Source: Caulobacter sp.
Lineage (GTDB): Bacteria > Pseudomonadota > Alphaproteobacteria > Caulobacterales > Caulobacteraceae
NCBI GenBank assembly: GCA_017745235.1
Contig: JAGHZU010000014.1
Span: 1 to 64,000, forward strand
Direction: 5' to 3'
DNA length: 64,000 nucleotides
Both the position numbers and the translations under genes were made by a program. The notes beneath the pieces were generated by a model. The model was not told the origin of the DNA and did no database searches. It was given only the letters and a program-made list of their open reading frames with translations. This document shows, piece after piece, positions 26,257 through 35,453 of this stretch. How positions within the stretch are numbered: position 1 is the first letter of the stretch; each line of letters opens with the position of its first letter.

Positions 26257-26802
26257 ATGGCGAAGTTCGTCTTCGGAATGGTTCAGTCGCTGGACGGCTA
26301 TGTCGACCACCTCAAACTGCCGGAGCCTGGCCCCGCCCTGTTCCATCACTTCTACGCCTGGGTGCGCGACCTGGCCGGCAGCGTGTACGGGCGCGAAATC
26401 TATGAGCTGATGCGCTACTGGGAAGAGGACCGCCCCGAGTGGACCGCCGAGGAGCAGGAGTTCGCGGTTGTGTGGCGGCGCCAGCACAAATGGGTGGTGT
26501 CGCGAACGCTGAAGACCGTCGGCCCCAACGCCACGCTGGTCCAGGGCGATCTGGAAACGGCGATGCGCGAGTTGAAGGCGGAGGTCGAGGGTGAGATCGA
26601 GGTCGCCGGGCCAAACCTGGCGCGCAGCCTGACCGAGCTGGGCCTGATCGACGAGTACCGGCTTTATCTCCGGCCGTTCGTTCTGGGCTCTGGCCAACCG
26701 TTCTTCGCCGGCCCCCGCCCGCCTTTGCGCCTGGTGTCCAGCGGCCCCGTCGGCGAGGACGCCTTCGGCCTGACCTACGTGCCAGCCAAGGCGCAGCGCT
26801 AA
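26257..26802 (+). CDS. Dihydrofolate-reductase-fold protein (RibD C-terminal type)
   Basis: 181 residues. It begins with the RibD_C pattern (MAKFVFGMVQSLDGYVD) and contains a GREIYELMRYW active-site helix, an NADPH-site phrase IEVAGPNLARSLTELGLIDE near 127-146 and LYLRPFVLGSGQPFF near the end. Such stand-alone reductases use NADPH on unknown substrates; it is not the folate enzyme itself. A monocistronic unit between topA and rnr. Confidence 0.82.
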   Translation: MAKFVFGMVQSLDGYVDHLKLPEPGPALFHHFYAWVRDLAGSVYGREIYELMRYWEEDRPEWTAEEQEFAVVWRRQHKWVVSRTLKTVGPNATLVQGDLETAMRELKAEVEGEIEVAGPNLARSLTELGLIDEYRLYLRPFVLGSGQPFFAGPRPPLRLVSSGPVGEDAFGLTYVPAKAQR

Positions 26803-26957
26803 CCTGGCGGCGGGGCGCTCGCGACCGGTTTGCCGTCGTCGCGCCGTTCCACGGACCGGCGACGTGGGTTTTTGCCTGATGACACGCTTCGAAGCCCCTG
26901 CTCGGTCGACCGCTTGAGCGCTTTCCCTTGGGTTCAGGGGGCGGTCCGCGCTAGATC

Positions 26958-29285
26958 ATGGTCATGGCCAAACCCCGCACGCCCAAGTCGTCCAAGTTCC
27001 CCGCCGCCTCCAAAGCCGCCAAGGTTCCGCAGGGCCTGCCCGATCGGGAGACGCTGCTGGCGTTCCTGCGCGACGCCGGGGAGTCGAAGAAGGCCGACAT
27101 CGCCCGCCACTTCGGCCTGAAGGGCGCGGATCGTCGGGCGCTGCGCGAGATGCTGCGAGGCCTGGAGGCCGACGGCTCGCTGGGCAAGCGCGGACGGCGC
27201 GGCTTCGCCGAGGCCGGCGCCCTGCCCCCGGTGGGCGTGGTCGATGTCGTGGAGCGCGACGCGGACGGCGACCTGTTCGTGCAACTGACCAAGGCCGAGG
27301 AAGACGTGCGCCCGGTGCGCCTGGCGCCTGGCAGGGGCGAGGTCACAGGCGGCGCGCCGGGCCTGGGCGACCGCCTGCTGGTGCGGTTCGAGAAGCTGGA
27401 GAACGGCGAGACCGAGGCCCGCCTGATCAAGCGCCTGGGCCAGAGCGCTCACAAGGTGCTGGGCGTGATCCGCAAACAGCGCCGCGAGGTTCGGGTGGAG
27501 CCCGTGGACCGCAAGTCCAAGGAGACCTTGCTGCTGGACGCCCAGGACGCCAAGGACCTGAAGGACGGCGACCTGGTGCTGGCCCAGGTGGGCACGGGCA
27601 GCGGCCGCTATGGACCAAAGTACGGCCGGGTGCTGGAGGTGGTGGGCAGCGAGGACGATCCACGCGCCGCCTCGCTGATCGCGATTCACAGCCACGGCAT
27701 CCCCACCGGCTTTTCCGAAGCCGCCGAGGCCGAGGCGGCCGCCGCCCAGCCGCCGACGCTGGAAGGCCGCGACGACCTGCGCGACCTGCCGTTCGTGACC
27801 ATCGACCCGGTGGACGCCCGCGACCACGACGACGCCGTCTACGCCCATCCCGACCCGGACGCAGGCAATCCCGACGGCTGGGTGGTGTGGGTGGCCATCG
27901 CCGACGTGGCGGCCTATGTGCGGCCCGGCTCGGCCTTGGACCGCGACGCCCGCGAGAAGGGCAACAGCGTCTACTTCCCCGACCGCGTGGAGCCCATGCT
28001 GCCCGAGACGCTGTCGAACGGCCTGTGCTCGCTTCGCGAAGGCGAGAACCGCGCGACGCTGGCCGTGCGGATGGTGTTCGACAAGACCGGCCGCAAGAAG
28101 AGCCACAGGTTCGTGCGCGGCCTGATGCGCAGCGCCGCAAAGCTGTCGTACGAGCAGGCCCAGGCGGCCATCGACGGCGTGCTGCCGCCCGCCGGCCAGG
28201 ATCCGGACAAGGCCGGACCGCTGCTGGACCCGATCCTCAAGCCGCTGTGGGCCGCGTTCCGCCTGATGGGCAAGGGTCGCGAGGCGCGCTCGCCCCTGGC
28301 CATCGAGAGCGACGAGCGGCGCATCGTGATCAAGGACGGCGAGATCACCTCGATCACCCGCCGCGCCAGCCTCGAGGCCCACAAGCTGATCGAGGAAATG
28401 ATGATCCAGGCCAACGTCTCGGCCGCCGAGACGCTGGAATCCAAGCGCATGCCCCTGCTGTACCGGGTGCACGACACCCCGAGCCTGGAGAAGGTGCAGA
28501 GCCTGGGCGAGTTCCTGCAGACGCTGGAGATCAAGTGGTCGAAGGGCGAGGCCCCGAGCACCGCGCGATTCAACAAGCTGCTGGAGGATACGCGGGAGAG
28601 CCCGCATGCGGCGATCATCAATGAAGTGGTCCTGCGCACCCAGATGCAGGCCCACTACTCGGCCGACAATATGGGCCACTTCGGCCTGAACCTGGACCGC
28701 TACGCCCACTTCACCAGTCCGATCCGGCGCTATGCCGACCTGATCGTGCACCGGGCCCTGATCCGGGCGCTGAACCTGGGGACGGACGGCCTTACGGATC
28801 AGGACATCGCCCAGATCAAGGACACCGCCGAAGTCATCACCCACGCCGAGCGCCGGGCCATGGCGGCCGAACGCGACGCCACCGACCGCTATATCGCCGC
28901 CTTCCTGGCCGACCGGGTGGGCTCGGTGTTCGCGGGCCGCATCACCGGCGTCACTCGCTTCGGCCTGTTCATCAAGCTGGACGAGACCGGCGCCGACGGC
29001 CTGGTTCCGGTGTCGAGCCTGGGCGAGGAGTACTTCGTCCATGACGATCGCATGCACGCCCTGGTGGGCGAGCGCACGGGCAGGCGCTGGCCCCTTGGCC
29101 TGCCGGTCGAGGTGCGGTTGCGGGAAGCCACGCCCGTGACCGGGGGCCTGCTGTTCGAAATGCTCAGCGATCCCCAGCCGGCCGACCCCAAGGCTCCGCG
29201 CCCGCGTCTCGGCGTACGAGCGCGCGCGCCGGTCAAGCCGCGTGGCGGCCTGCCCAAGGGCGTGCGGCGCGGCAAGCGGCGCTGA
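26958..29285 (+). CDS. rnr: Ribonuclease R (RNB exoribonuclease)
   Basis: 775 residues. An N-terminal winged helix (about 28-90) is followed by cold-shock domains. The RNB catalytic core starts FVTIDPVDARDHDDAVYAHP (near 275-295; the Asp cluster that binds magnesium) and includes SNGLCSLREGENR and FTSPIRRYADLIVHR (near 575-595). A C-terminal S1 domain (GRITGVTRFGLFIKLDETGA, near 652-672) and a basic tail follow. It degrades structured RNA 3' to 5'. ATG 26958 and 26964 are both possible starts. Confidence 0.94.
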   Translation: MVMAKPRTPKSSKFPAASKAAKVPQGLPDRETLLAFLRDAGESKKADIARHFGLKGADRRALREMLRGLEADGSLGKRGRRGFAEAGALPPVGVVDVVERDADGDLFVQLTKAEEDVRPVRLAPGRGEVTGGAPGLGDRLLVRFEKLENGETEARLIKRLGQSAHKVLGVIRKQRREVRVEPVDRKSKETLLLDAQDAKDLKDGDLVLAQVGTGSGRYGPKYGRVLEVVGSEDDPRAASLIAIHSHGIPTGFSEAAEAEAAAAQPPTLEGRDDLRDLPFVTIDPVDARDHDDAVYAHPDPDAGNPDGWVVWVAIADVAAYVRPGSALDRDAREKGNSVYFPDRVEPMLPETLSNGLCSLREGENRATLAVRMVFDKTGRKKSHRFVRGLMRSAAKLSYEQAQAAIDGVLPPAGQDPDKAGPLLDPILKPLWAAFRLMGKGREARSPLAIESDERRIVIKDGEITSITRRASLEAHKLIEEMMIQANVSAAETLESKRMPLLYRVHDTPSLEKVQSLGEFLQTLEIKWSKGEAPSTARFNKLLEDTRESPHAAIINEVVLRTQMQAHYSADNMGHFGLNLDRYAHFTSPIRRYADLIVHRALIRALNLGTDGLTDQDIAQIKDTAEVITHAERRAMAAERDATDRYIAAFLADRVGSVFAGRITGVTRFGLFIKLDETGADGLVPVSSLGEEYFVHDDRMHALVGERTGRRWPLGLPVEVRLREATPVTGGLLFEMLSDPQPADPKAPRPRLGVRARAPVKPRGGLPKGVRRGKRR

Positions 29286-29338
29286 CCCTTCCGCAAGGGA
29301 CGGATGGCGTGACGGCGAGTCGGGTCTAAGCTCCTGGC

Positions 29339-30067
29339 ATGGACGAGCCGATCGACCCGCAGTTCGACACCCGCAACGACGGCGACGTGCGCGACCCCAA
29401 TGCGGGCGTGCTGCGGCCGCGCCACGCCGCCACGGTGATCATCGTGCGCGACGACGGCCCCAAGCCGCGCCTGCTGATGGGCCGCCGCAACCGGGGCCTG
29501 GCCTTCATGGCCGACAAGTGGGTGTTCCCTGGCGGCCGGGTGGACAGGGGCGACTACGCCGCGCCCTCTGCCAGCGAACTGACGCCCGAGACCGCGGCGC
29601 GGCTGGGGCTGGAGCCTCGGCACCCCAATCCCGCCCGCCTGGCCCGCGCCCTGGCCCTGACGGCGGTGCGCGAGACCTTCGAGGAAACCGGGCTGCTGCT
29701 GGCCAGGCCGGCTCCTTCCCGGCCCGCCGCGGGGGCCTGGCGGCCGTTCCTGGCCCAGGGCGCCCTGCCCGACCTGGCGCCGCTGTCGTTCGTGGCCCGG
29801 GCGATCACTCCGCCCTATCGCACCCGCCGCTTCGACGCGCGGTTCTTCATGGCTCCCGCCAGCGCCCTGCTGAGCCTGGAGCGCCAGCCCGACTGCGGCG
29901 AACTGGACGAGATCGGCTGGTTCGACCTGGACGAGGCCCGCGACCTGGACCTGCCCAACATCACCCGTTTCGTCGTGCACGAGGCGGCCCAGCGCCTGGC
30001 GGACCCTGGACGCCCGGCCCCATTCATGCGCTTCCTGAACGGGTCGCGACAGCTGAGCTATCTGTAG
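29339..30067 (+). CDS. Nudix hydrolase with a split Nudix box
   Basis: 242 residues. Nudix fold starting at AATVIIVRDDG (near 30) with KWVFPGGRVDRGD (61-73). The second half of the Nudix box, AVRETFEETGLLL, lies near 109-121, separated from the first half by about 35 extra residues. Such an insertion is known in NUDT19-like CoA diphosphatases, so a CoA or acyl-CoA pyrophosphatase is the best guess. The catalytic RE-x2-EE residues are intact. Confidence 0.85.
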   Translation: MDEPIDPQFDTRNDGDVRDPNAGVLRPRHAATVIIVRDDGPKPRLLMGRRNRGLAFMADKWVFPGGRVDRGDYAAPSASELTPETAARLGLEPRHPNPARLARALALTAVRETFEETGLLLARPAPSRPAAGAWRPFLAQGALPDLAPLSFVARAITPPYRTRRFDARFFMAPASALLSLERQPDCGELDEIGWFDLDEARDLDLPNITRFVVHEAAQRLADPGRPAPFMRFLNGSRQLSYL

Positions 30068-30092
30068 CGGCGGGCTCTTCCGGAGGTCCCCC

Positions 30093-30539
30093 ATGCTCGC
30101 CTTGATCTTCGCCGCCTCGCTGGCCGGTCCGCCCGCCACGATCGACAGGATGGCCTGGCTGCAGGGCTGCTGGGTCCAGCAGAAACCGAACGGCGCGGTC
30201 GAGGAGCTGTGGATGGCGCCCGGCGGCGGGGTGATGCTGGGCCTGGGCCGCACCACCCGCGAGGGCAGGCTGCGGGAGTACGAATACACCCGCATCATCG
30301 AATCGGAGGGCTCCCTGGCTTACGTGGCCGAGCCGTCCGGCCAGGAGACGGCGACCTTCCCCCTCAAGAGCCTGGACGCCAATGAGGCGGTGTTCGAGAA
30401 CCCCGCCCACGACTTCCCCCAGCGCGTGATCTACCGGCGGCTTGGCCCGGACGCCGTGACGGGTCGGATCGAGGGCGAGATCGGCGGCAAGGCCCGGTCC
30501 GTCGATTTCCCTTACAAACGGTGCGCATCGGGCAATTGA
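30093..30539 (+). CDS. DUF6265-type small protein
   Basis: 148 residues. A short hydrophobic N-terminus (LALIFAASLAGP) may be a signal peptide. The pattern MAWLQGCWVQ, VEELWMAPGGGVMLGLGRT, FENPAHDFPQRVIYRR matches DUF6265 proteins, probably a small beta-barrel. Function unknown. It follows the Nudix gene by 25 bases, so the two may be cotranscribed; the rpmG promoter overlaps its last codons. Confidence 0.72.
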   Translation: MLALIFAASLAGPPATIDRMAWLQGCWVQQKPNGAVEELWMAPGGGVMLGLGRTTREGRLREYEYTRIIESEGSLAYVAEPSGQETATFPLKSLDANEAVFENPAHDFPQRVIYRRLGPDAVTGRIEGEIGGKARSVDFPYKRCASGN

Positions 30540-30563
30540 CTTTGCGGCGCTGGTGAGTATGTT
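30536..30563 (+). promoter_or_regulatory. Housekeeping promoter for rpmG
   Basis: TTGACT at 30536-30541 and TATGTT at 30558-30563, with 16 bases between: a good sigma-73-type match in a GC-rich genome. It lies about 60 bases upstream of the rpmG start. Confidence 0.6.
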
Positions 30564-30620
30564 CCGCGCCTCTCATTTCGACCGCGCGGGGACCTGCGCG
30601 ATTACCGCAGGGATTCGACC

Positions 30621-30788
30621 ATGGCCAAACCGGCTTCGATCAAGATCCGCCTGAACTCGACGGCGGACACCGGCTTCTTCTACGTCACCAAGAAGAACGC
30701 CCGCACCAAGACCGAGAAGATGGTGCTGAAGAAGTACGATCCGGTCATCCGCAAGCACGTGGAATTCCGCGAAGGCAAGATCAAGTAA
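30621..30788 (+). CDS. rpmG: 50S ribosomal protein L33
   Basis: 55 residues beginning [20 protein letters not shown] with the family phrase [14 protein letters not shown] and ending [10 protein letters not shown]. It lacks the zinc-binding Cys pairs (a C-minus form), as is usual in alphaproteobacteria. It has its own promoter and terminator. Confidence 0.95.
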   Translation: MAKPASIKIRLNSTADTGFFYVTKKNARTKTEKMVLKKYDPVIRKHVEFREGKIK

Positions 30789-30813
30789 GATCGCCTCACC
30801 GCGAGTTTCAAAG

Positions 30814-30842
30814 ACGCCCGGCCGCAAGGTCGGGCGTTTTTC
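30814..30842 (+). terminator. Rho-independent terminator of rpmG
   Basis: ACGCCCG at 30814-30820 pairs with CGGGCGT at 30831-30837, followed by TTTTTC. Confidence 0.85.
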
Positions 30843-30888
30843 TTTGCGCACCACTTTTCTTTGCGCGCCGCTGGGCTAAGCCTTGGCC

Positions 30889-31662
30889 ATGCGTCGCCGC
30901 CCCCTGCTGATCGCCTTCCTCGCGCTCCTGGCCGGAGCCCCTCCCCTGGCGGCCTGCGCCGGCTCCACGCCCGTCTATGGCTACGACGTGGTGCGCACCT
31001 ATCCCCACGACCCCAACGCCTTCACCGAGGGCCTCTTCCTGCGCGACGGGGTCGTCTACGAGAGCACCGGCCTGAACGGCGCGTCGTCAATCCGCAAGAG
31101 CGTGCTGGAGACCGGCCAGGTGCTGCTGGAGCGCTCGATCTCCAGCCAGTTCTTCGGCGAGGGGATCGTCGACTGGAAGGATCGGCTGATCGAGCTGACG
31201 TGGAAGAACCAGCTGGGCTTCGTCTACGGCATCGACGATTTCGAGACCCGCGGCGAGTTCCGGTACGCCGGCGAGGGCTGGGCCCTGACGCGCGACGACA
31301 AGCGCCTGATCATGAGCGACGGCACGTCCCGCCTGCGCTTCCTGGACCCCGAGACCCTGAAGGAGACCGGCGGCGTCACCGTCACCGACCAGGGCCAGGA
31401 AGTGGATCAGTTGAACGAGCTGGAATGGATCAAGGGCGAGGTCTGGGCCAATGTCTGGCAGACCGACCGCATCGCCCGCATCGATCCCGCCAGCGGCAAG
31501 GTAAAGGGCTGGATAGACCTGACCGGCCTGCTGCCCGCCGACGAGCGCGCCTCGGCCGACGTCCTCAACGGCATCGCCTACGACGCCAAGACCGACCGGG
31601 TGATCGTGACGGGCAAGCTGTGGCCGCGGATGTACGAGATCAAGGTGGTCAGGAAGCCCTGA
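30889..31662 (+). CDS. Glutaminyl-peptide cyclotransferase lipoprotein
   Basis: 257 residues from ATG 30889. A signal with lipobox LAAC (Cys near 23) marks a lipoprotein. The remainder matches the five-bladed propeller plant/bacterial-type glutamine cyclotransferases: HDPNAFTEGLFLRDGVVYES near 47, ELTWKNQLGFVYGI, ALTRDDKRLIMSDGTSRL, LNELEWIKGEVWANVWQTD, DVLNGIAYD. It converts N-terminal Gln to pyroglutamate on exported proteins. Convergent with pleD. Confidence 0.88.
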   Translation: MRRRPLLIAFLALLAGAPPLAACAGSTPVYGYDVVRTYPHDPNAFTEGLFLRDGVVYESTGLNGASSIRKSVLETGQVLLERSISSQFFGEGIVDWKDRLIELTWKNQLGFVYGIDDFETRGEFRYAGEGWALTRDDKRLIMSDGTSRLRFLDPETLKETGGVTVTDQGQEVDQLNELEWIKGEVWANVWQTDRIARIDPASGKVKGWIDLTGLLPADERASADVLNGIAYDAKTDRVIVTGKLWPRMYEIKVVRKP

Positions 31663-31688
31663 CGCCCCGGCTCATCGCGGGACGAAGG

Positions 31689-33053
31689 TCAGGCGGCCCT
31701 GCCCACCACGGCGTTGCGGCCCGAGCGCTTGGCTTCGTAAACGCCCTCGTCGGCGCGCTTGAGCAGGGCGTCGGGCGTGTCGCCGGAGCCGCTGGTGGCC
31801 GAGACGCCGACCGAGATGGTCACCGTCAGCAGTTCCTCGCCGTGGGCCACGCGGAAGGGCGAGCCGGAGACATGCATGCGGATCCGTTCGGCGATGCGCA
31901 GGGCGTCGGCCAGCTGGGTGTCGGGCATGATCACCGTGAACTCCTCGCCGCCGTAACGGCAAGGCAGGTCGACGGCGCGGACGTTGGAGGCCAGGCGCAG
32001 GGCGAACTCACGCAGCACTTCGTCGCCCACGTCGTGGCCGAAAGTGTCGTTGATCTTCTTGAAGTGGTCGATGTCGATCAGCAGGGCCGCGACGGGGTCG
32101 CCGCCCAGGCTGGCGCGCTTGACCAGCGAGTCGAGCTGGCCGGCCATGTAGCGGCGATTGTGCAGGCCCGTCAGCTGGTCGGTGACGGCCAGCTCCAGGC
32201 TGTGATCCAGGTTCTGGCGCAGGTAGTCGGTGTAGCGCTTGCGCTGGATCTGGGTCTTCACCCGGGCCGCCAGCTCCTGCGGGTCGATCGGCCGGGCCAG
32301 GATGTCGTTGATGCCGATCTCCAGCGCCTTGACGATGCGCTGGCGCTCGTCCGGATCGACCATGGCCAGCACCGGCAGGTGGCGCGTGCGTTCGTCCGAG
32401 CGCAGGCCGGCGGCGAAGCGCAGGCCGTCGAAGTTGCGGGCCGCGGCGTTGACGATGATCAGGTCCACCGGACCGCCGGCGCTGATCTGGGCCTTCACGG
32501 GGTCGGATTCGATGACCGGACGATGCTCGACGCCCAGTTCGGCGGCCACGCGCTGGGCCTGGCGCTCGTTGTCGTCGACGATCAGGACGCGGCCGCCCAG
32601 GCCGTCCAGGCGCGAGGCGGCGCCTGCGATCACGCCGATGCGACGGCCCGAGGCCTCGCGCTGCCGCAGTTCGTCGATCACCAGCTTGAAGCGGGTCAGG
32701 CTGCGCACGCGGGCGAACAGCATGACGTCGTCGATCGGCTTGGTCAGGAAGTCGGCGGCGCCCGCCTCCAGGCCCTGGATGCGATCGGCGCGGCCGTCCA
32801 GCGCCGTGACCAGCACGACGGGGATGTGGCGGGTGGCCGGATCTTCCTTGAGCTTGCGGCAGACGGTGAAGCCGTCCATGCCGGGCATCATCACGTCCAG
32901 CAGGATGATGTCGGGCGACTCGGCCGCCGCGATCGACAGGGCCGTAGGACCGTCATAGGCGACGGAGACCTGGTAATATTCGGCCGAAAGCTTGGCCTCG
33001 AGCAGGCGGACATTGGCCTCGATGTCGTCGACGACCAGGATGCGCGCGCTCAC
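31689..33053 (-). CDS. pleD: Diguanylate cyclase response regulator PleD
   Basis: 454 residues from GTG 33053, the same length as C. crescentus PleD. The first receiver has phosphoacceptor Asp53 (IILLDVMMPGMDG) and Lys in LTKPID. The second, adaptor receiver (about 155-280) is degenerate at the acceptor site. The GGDEF domain has RYGGEEF near 366-372 and the inhibitory RxxD (RAVD) five residues ahead. It makes c-di-GMP at the pole to drive flagellum loss, stalk growth and holdfast formation. It follows divK by 5 bases, so the two form one operon. Confidence 0.97.
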   Translation of the reverse strand: MSARILVVDDIEANVRLLEAKLSAEYYQVSVAYDGPTALSIAAAESPDIILLDVMMPGMDGFTVCRKLKEDPATRHIPVVLVTALDGRADRIQGLEAGAADFLTKPIDDVMLFARVRSLTRFKLVIDELRQREASGRRIGVIAGAASRLDGLGGRVLIVDDNERQAQRVAAELGVEHRPVIESDPVKAQISAGGPVDLIIVNAAARNFDGLRFAAGLRSDERTRHLPVLAMVDPDERQRIVKALEIGINDILARPIDPQELAARVKTQIQRKRYTDYLRQNLDHSLELAVTDQLTGLHNRRYMAGQLDSLVKRASLGGDPVAALLIDIDHFKKINDTFGHDVGDEVLREFALRLASNVRAVDLPCRYGGEEFTVIMPDTQLADALRIAERIRMHVSGSPFRVAHGEELLTVTISVGVSATSGSGDTPDALLKRADEGVYEAKRSGRNAVVGRAA

Positions 33054-33058
33054 GGCCC

Positions 33059-33427
33059 TTACCTTTCCAGCAGTCGCCGAATGGTGTCGAGGAAGTGCGA
33101 CACCGAGATCGGCTTGGAGATATAGGCCTCGCACCCGCCCTCGCGGATGCGTTCCTCATCGCCCTTCATAGCGAATGCCGTAACGGCGACCACGGGGATA
33201 TGCGACAGATCGTCGTCCTCTTTCAGCCACTTGGTGACTTCGAGGCCCGAAATCTCGGGGAGCTGGATATCCATCAGGATCAGGTCGGGACGGTTTTCCC
33301 GGGCGATCGACAGAGCCTGCAGCCCCTCGCGGGTCTGCAGGGTCTCATAGCCCTGGGCTTCGAGCAGGTCATGAAAGAGCTTCATGTTCAGCTCGTTATC
33401 CTCGACGATGAGGACCTTCTTCGTCAT
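33059..33427 (-). CDS. divK: Single-domain response regulator DivK
   Basis: 122 residues, a lone receiver domain. Acid pocket Glu9-Asp10, phosphoacceptor Asp53 ([13 protein letters not shown]), the Thr of VTAFAM and Lys of YISKPIS. DivK-P activates DivJ/PleC and, through DivL, shuts down the CckA-CtrA pathway. A candidate CtrA site lies 80 bases upstream, matching known CtrA control of divK in C. crescentus. Confidence 0.97.
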   Translation of the reverse strand: MTKKVLIVEDNELNMKLFHDLLEAQGYETLQTREGLQALSIARENRPDLILMDIQLPEISGLEVTKWLKEDDDLSHIPVVAVTAFAMKGDEERIREGGCEAYISKPISVSHFLDTIRRLLER

Positions 33428-33506
33428 CCTGACCCCGACCGTTCCGGTCCGTGGCGACGCGTAAGGGATTCGCGCCGCTTCTGGGTTCCAGATCGCACGA
33501 ATATCC

Positions 33507-33521
33507 TTAAGCCCGCGCTAA
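33507..33521 (-). promoter_or_regulatory. Candidate CtrA box of divK
   Basis: On the minus strand TTAG, seven bases, TTAA: one mismatch from TTAA-N7-TTAA. It lies 80 bases upstream of divK and 29 bases upstream of the divergent HAD gene. Confidence 0.5.
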
Positions 33522-33549
33522 TCGCGTTTTCGCCCACCGACTCCGGATC

Positions 33550-34200
33550 ATGGAACCCAGTTTTTCCGACCTTCAGTCCTGCACCGTTCGCCCCGACGCC
33601 CCGCTGCTGATCGTGGACGTGGACGAAGTCCTGGCCCAGTTCATGGCCGGCTTCGGCGCGTTCATCGCCCGCCACGGCTTCGAGCTGCGGGTCGACCGCT
33701 ACGCCCTGTTCCAGAACATCTATCGTCCGGGCGAGAGCCAGCACCTGGACCTGATCGCGGGCAAGATGCTGTTCGACGACTTCTTCCGCGACGGGGCCGA
33801 TGACCTGCTGCCGGCGATCGGCGCGGCCGACGCCCTGGCCGATCTTTCGACCCGCGCCGATATCGTGATCCTGACCAACGCGCCCGAGCACGGGCGGCAG
33901 TCGCGGGCGCGTTGGCTGAAGACCCACGGCTTCGACTACCACCTGGTCATCAACAGCGGCCCCAAGGGCCCCTCGGCGGCCGACCTCGCCCGCCGCACGG
34001 TCGCCCCCTCGGTGTTCGTCGACGACCTGCTGCCGCAGCTGGATTCGGTGGCAGAGCACGCCCCCTGGGTGAACCGCTTCCAGATGGTGACCGACGAACG
34101 CCTGCGCCCCCTGGCCCCCACCGCCCCCGAGCGCCATACCCGCATCGACCTGTGGCCCGACCTGAAGGCGGCCATAGAGCGCAAGCTAATCCTGCCATGA
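33550..34200 (+). CDS. HAD-like hydrolase
   Basis: 216 residues. The nucleophile motif is LLIVDVDEVLAQF (near 19-31), followed by a helical cap (30-90), motif II ADIVILTNAP (near 103-112) with the Thr, a Lys in SGPKGPSAADL and the acidic motif IV SVFVDDLLPQLDS. A soluble phosphatase or dehalogenase-like enzyme; substrate unknown. It overlaps dinB by four bases (ATGA), so they are co-translated, though a functional link is not evident. Confidence 0.78.
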   Translation: MEPSFSDLQSCTVRPDAPLLIVDVDEVLAQFMAGFGAFIARHGFELRVDRYALFQNIYRPGESQHLDLIAGKMLFDDFFRDGADDLLPAIGAADALADLSTRADIVILTNAPEHGRQSRARWLKTHGFDYHLVINSGPKGPSAADLARRTVAPSVFVDDLLPQLDSVAEHAPWVNRFQMVTDERLRPLAPTAPERHTRIDLWPDLKAAIERKLILP

Positions 34201-35453
34201 AGACCTTCTGCCGCGACTGTCTGTGGACGGGCGGGGCCAAGGTTCAGCGCTGCCCCTCCTGCGGCTCGCCCCGCACGGTCTTCCATGACGAGCTGGACCA
34301 GCTCAGCATGGCCCACCTGGACTGCGACGCCTTCTACGCCTCGGTCGAGAAGCGCGACGATCCCTCGCTGCGCGACAAACCGGTGATCGTGGGCGGGGGC
34401 AAGCGGGGCGTGGTGACGACGGCCTGCTACATCGCCCGCATGAGCGGCCCGCGCTCGGCCATGCCGATGTACAAGGCGCTGAAGCTCTGCCCCGAGGCCG
34501 TGGTCATCAAGCCCAACTTCGCCAAGTACAGGACCGAGAGCCGGCGGATCATGGCCAAGCTGGAGGCCCTGACGCCCCTGGTGCAGCCGCTGTCGCTGGA
34601 CGAGGCCTGGATCGACCTGTCGGGCACCGAGCGCCTGCACGGCGCGCCGCCGGCCTTCATGCTGGCCAAGGTCCAGCGCGAGATCGAACACGAGATCGGG
34701 CTGACGGTCTCGATCGGCCTGGCGCCCAACAAGTTCCTGGCCAAGATCGCCTCGGAACTGGACAAGCCGCGCGGCTTTTCGGTGATCGGCGCGGTGGGAG
34801 TGGTGGAGTTCCTCGCCCCAAAGCTGGTGTCGATCCTGCCGGGCGTAGGCCCCGCCACCGTGGCGGCCCTGGCGAAAGAGGGTTTCAAGACCGTCGGCGA
34901 CATCGCGCGGGCGGACCTCAAGCATCTGGTCCAGGTGCTGGGCGCAGGCGGCCTGCGGTTGCACCACCTGGCCCACGGACGCGACGCCCGGGCGGTCGAT
35001 CCCGACCAGGAGCGCAAGACGATCAGCGCCGAGACCACCTTCAACGACGACCTTTACAAGCGCGAGGACCTGGAGGACGAACTCTGGCCCCTGTGCGAGA
35101 AGGTGGCCCGGCAGGCGCGGGCGGGCGGCGTAGCCGGACGGGTGGCGACGCTGAAACTGCGCACGCCCGACTTCAAGATCCACACCCGCCGACGCACCCT
35201 GGCCGTGCCGACCCAGACCGCCCGCACCCTGTTCCAGGTGGCGCGCGAGCTGCTGGCGGCCGAACCCAAGGGCCTGCACTACCGCCTGATCGGGGCGGGC
35301 CTGACCGAATTCGTACCGGCCGAGGGCGCCGCCGACGACTTCTTCGCAGGCGAGGAGCGCAAGGCGCTGAAGAGCGAAACCGTGATCGATGGCTTGCGCG
35401 GCAAGTACGGCGCGGCGGCTGTGGTTACGGGCCGGGCGCTGAAGGGGAAGTAG
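34197..35453 (+). CDS. dinB: DNA polymerase IV (DinB, Y family) with N-terminal zinc motif
   Basis: 418 residues. A C4 zinc-ribbon-like motif with Cys5, Cys8, Cys19 and Cys22 precedes the Y-family core: MAHLDCDAFYASVEKRDDPS (Asp and Phe-Tyr steric gate), SLDEAWIDLSGTERLHG, GLAPNKFLAKIASELDKP, an HhH region GVGPATVAAL, and a little-finger domain. No beta-clamp motif is evident at the very C-terminus. Error-prone translesion polymerase. Its last 29 bases overlap the convergent gene at 35425. Confidence 0.9.
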   Translation: MKTFCRDCLWTGGAKVQRCPSCGSPRTVFHDELDQLSMAHLDCDAFYASVEKRDDPSLRDKPVIVGGGKRGVVTTACYIARMSGPRSAMPMYKALKLCPEAVVIKPNFAKYRTESRRIMAKLEALTPLVQPLSLDEAWIDLSGTERLHGAPPAFMLAKVQREIEHEIGLTVSIGLAPNKFLAKIASELDKPRGFSVIGAVGVVEFLAPKLVSILPGVGPATVAALAKEGFKTVGDIARADLKHLVQVLGAGGLRLHHLAHGRDARAVDPDQERKTISAETTFNDDLYKREDLEDELWPLCEKVARQARAGGVAGRVATLKLRTPDFKIHTRRRTLAVPTQTARTLFQVARELLAAEPKGLHYRLIGAGLTEFVPAEGAADDFFAGEERKALKSETVIDGLRGKYGAAAVVTGRALKGK

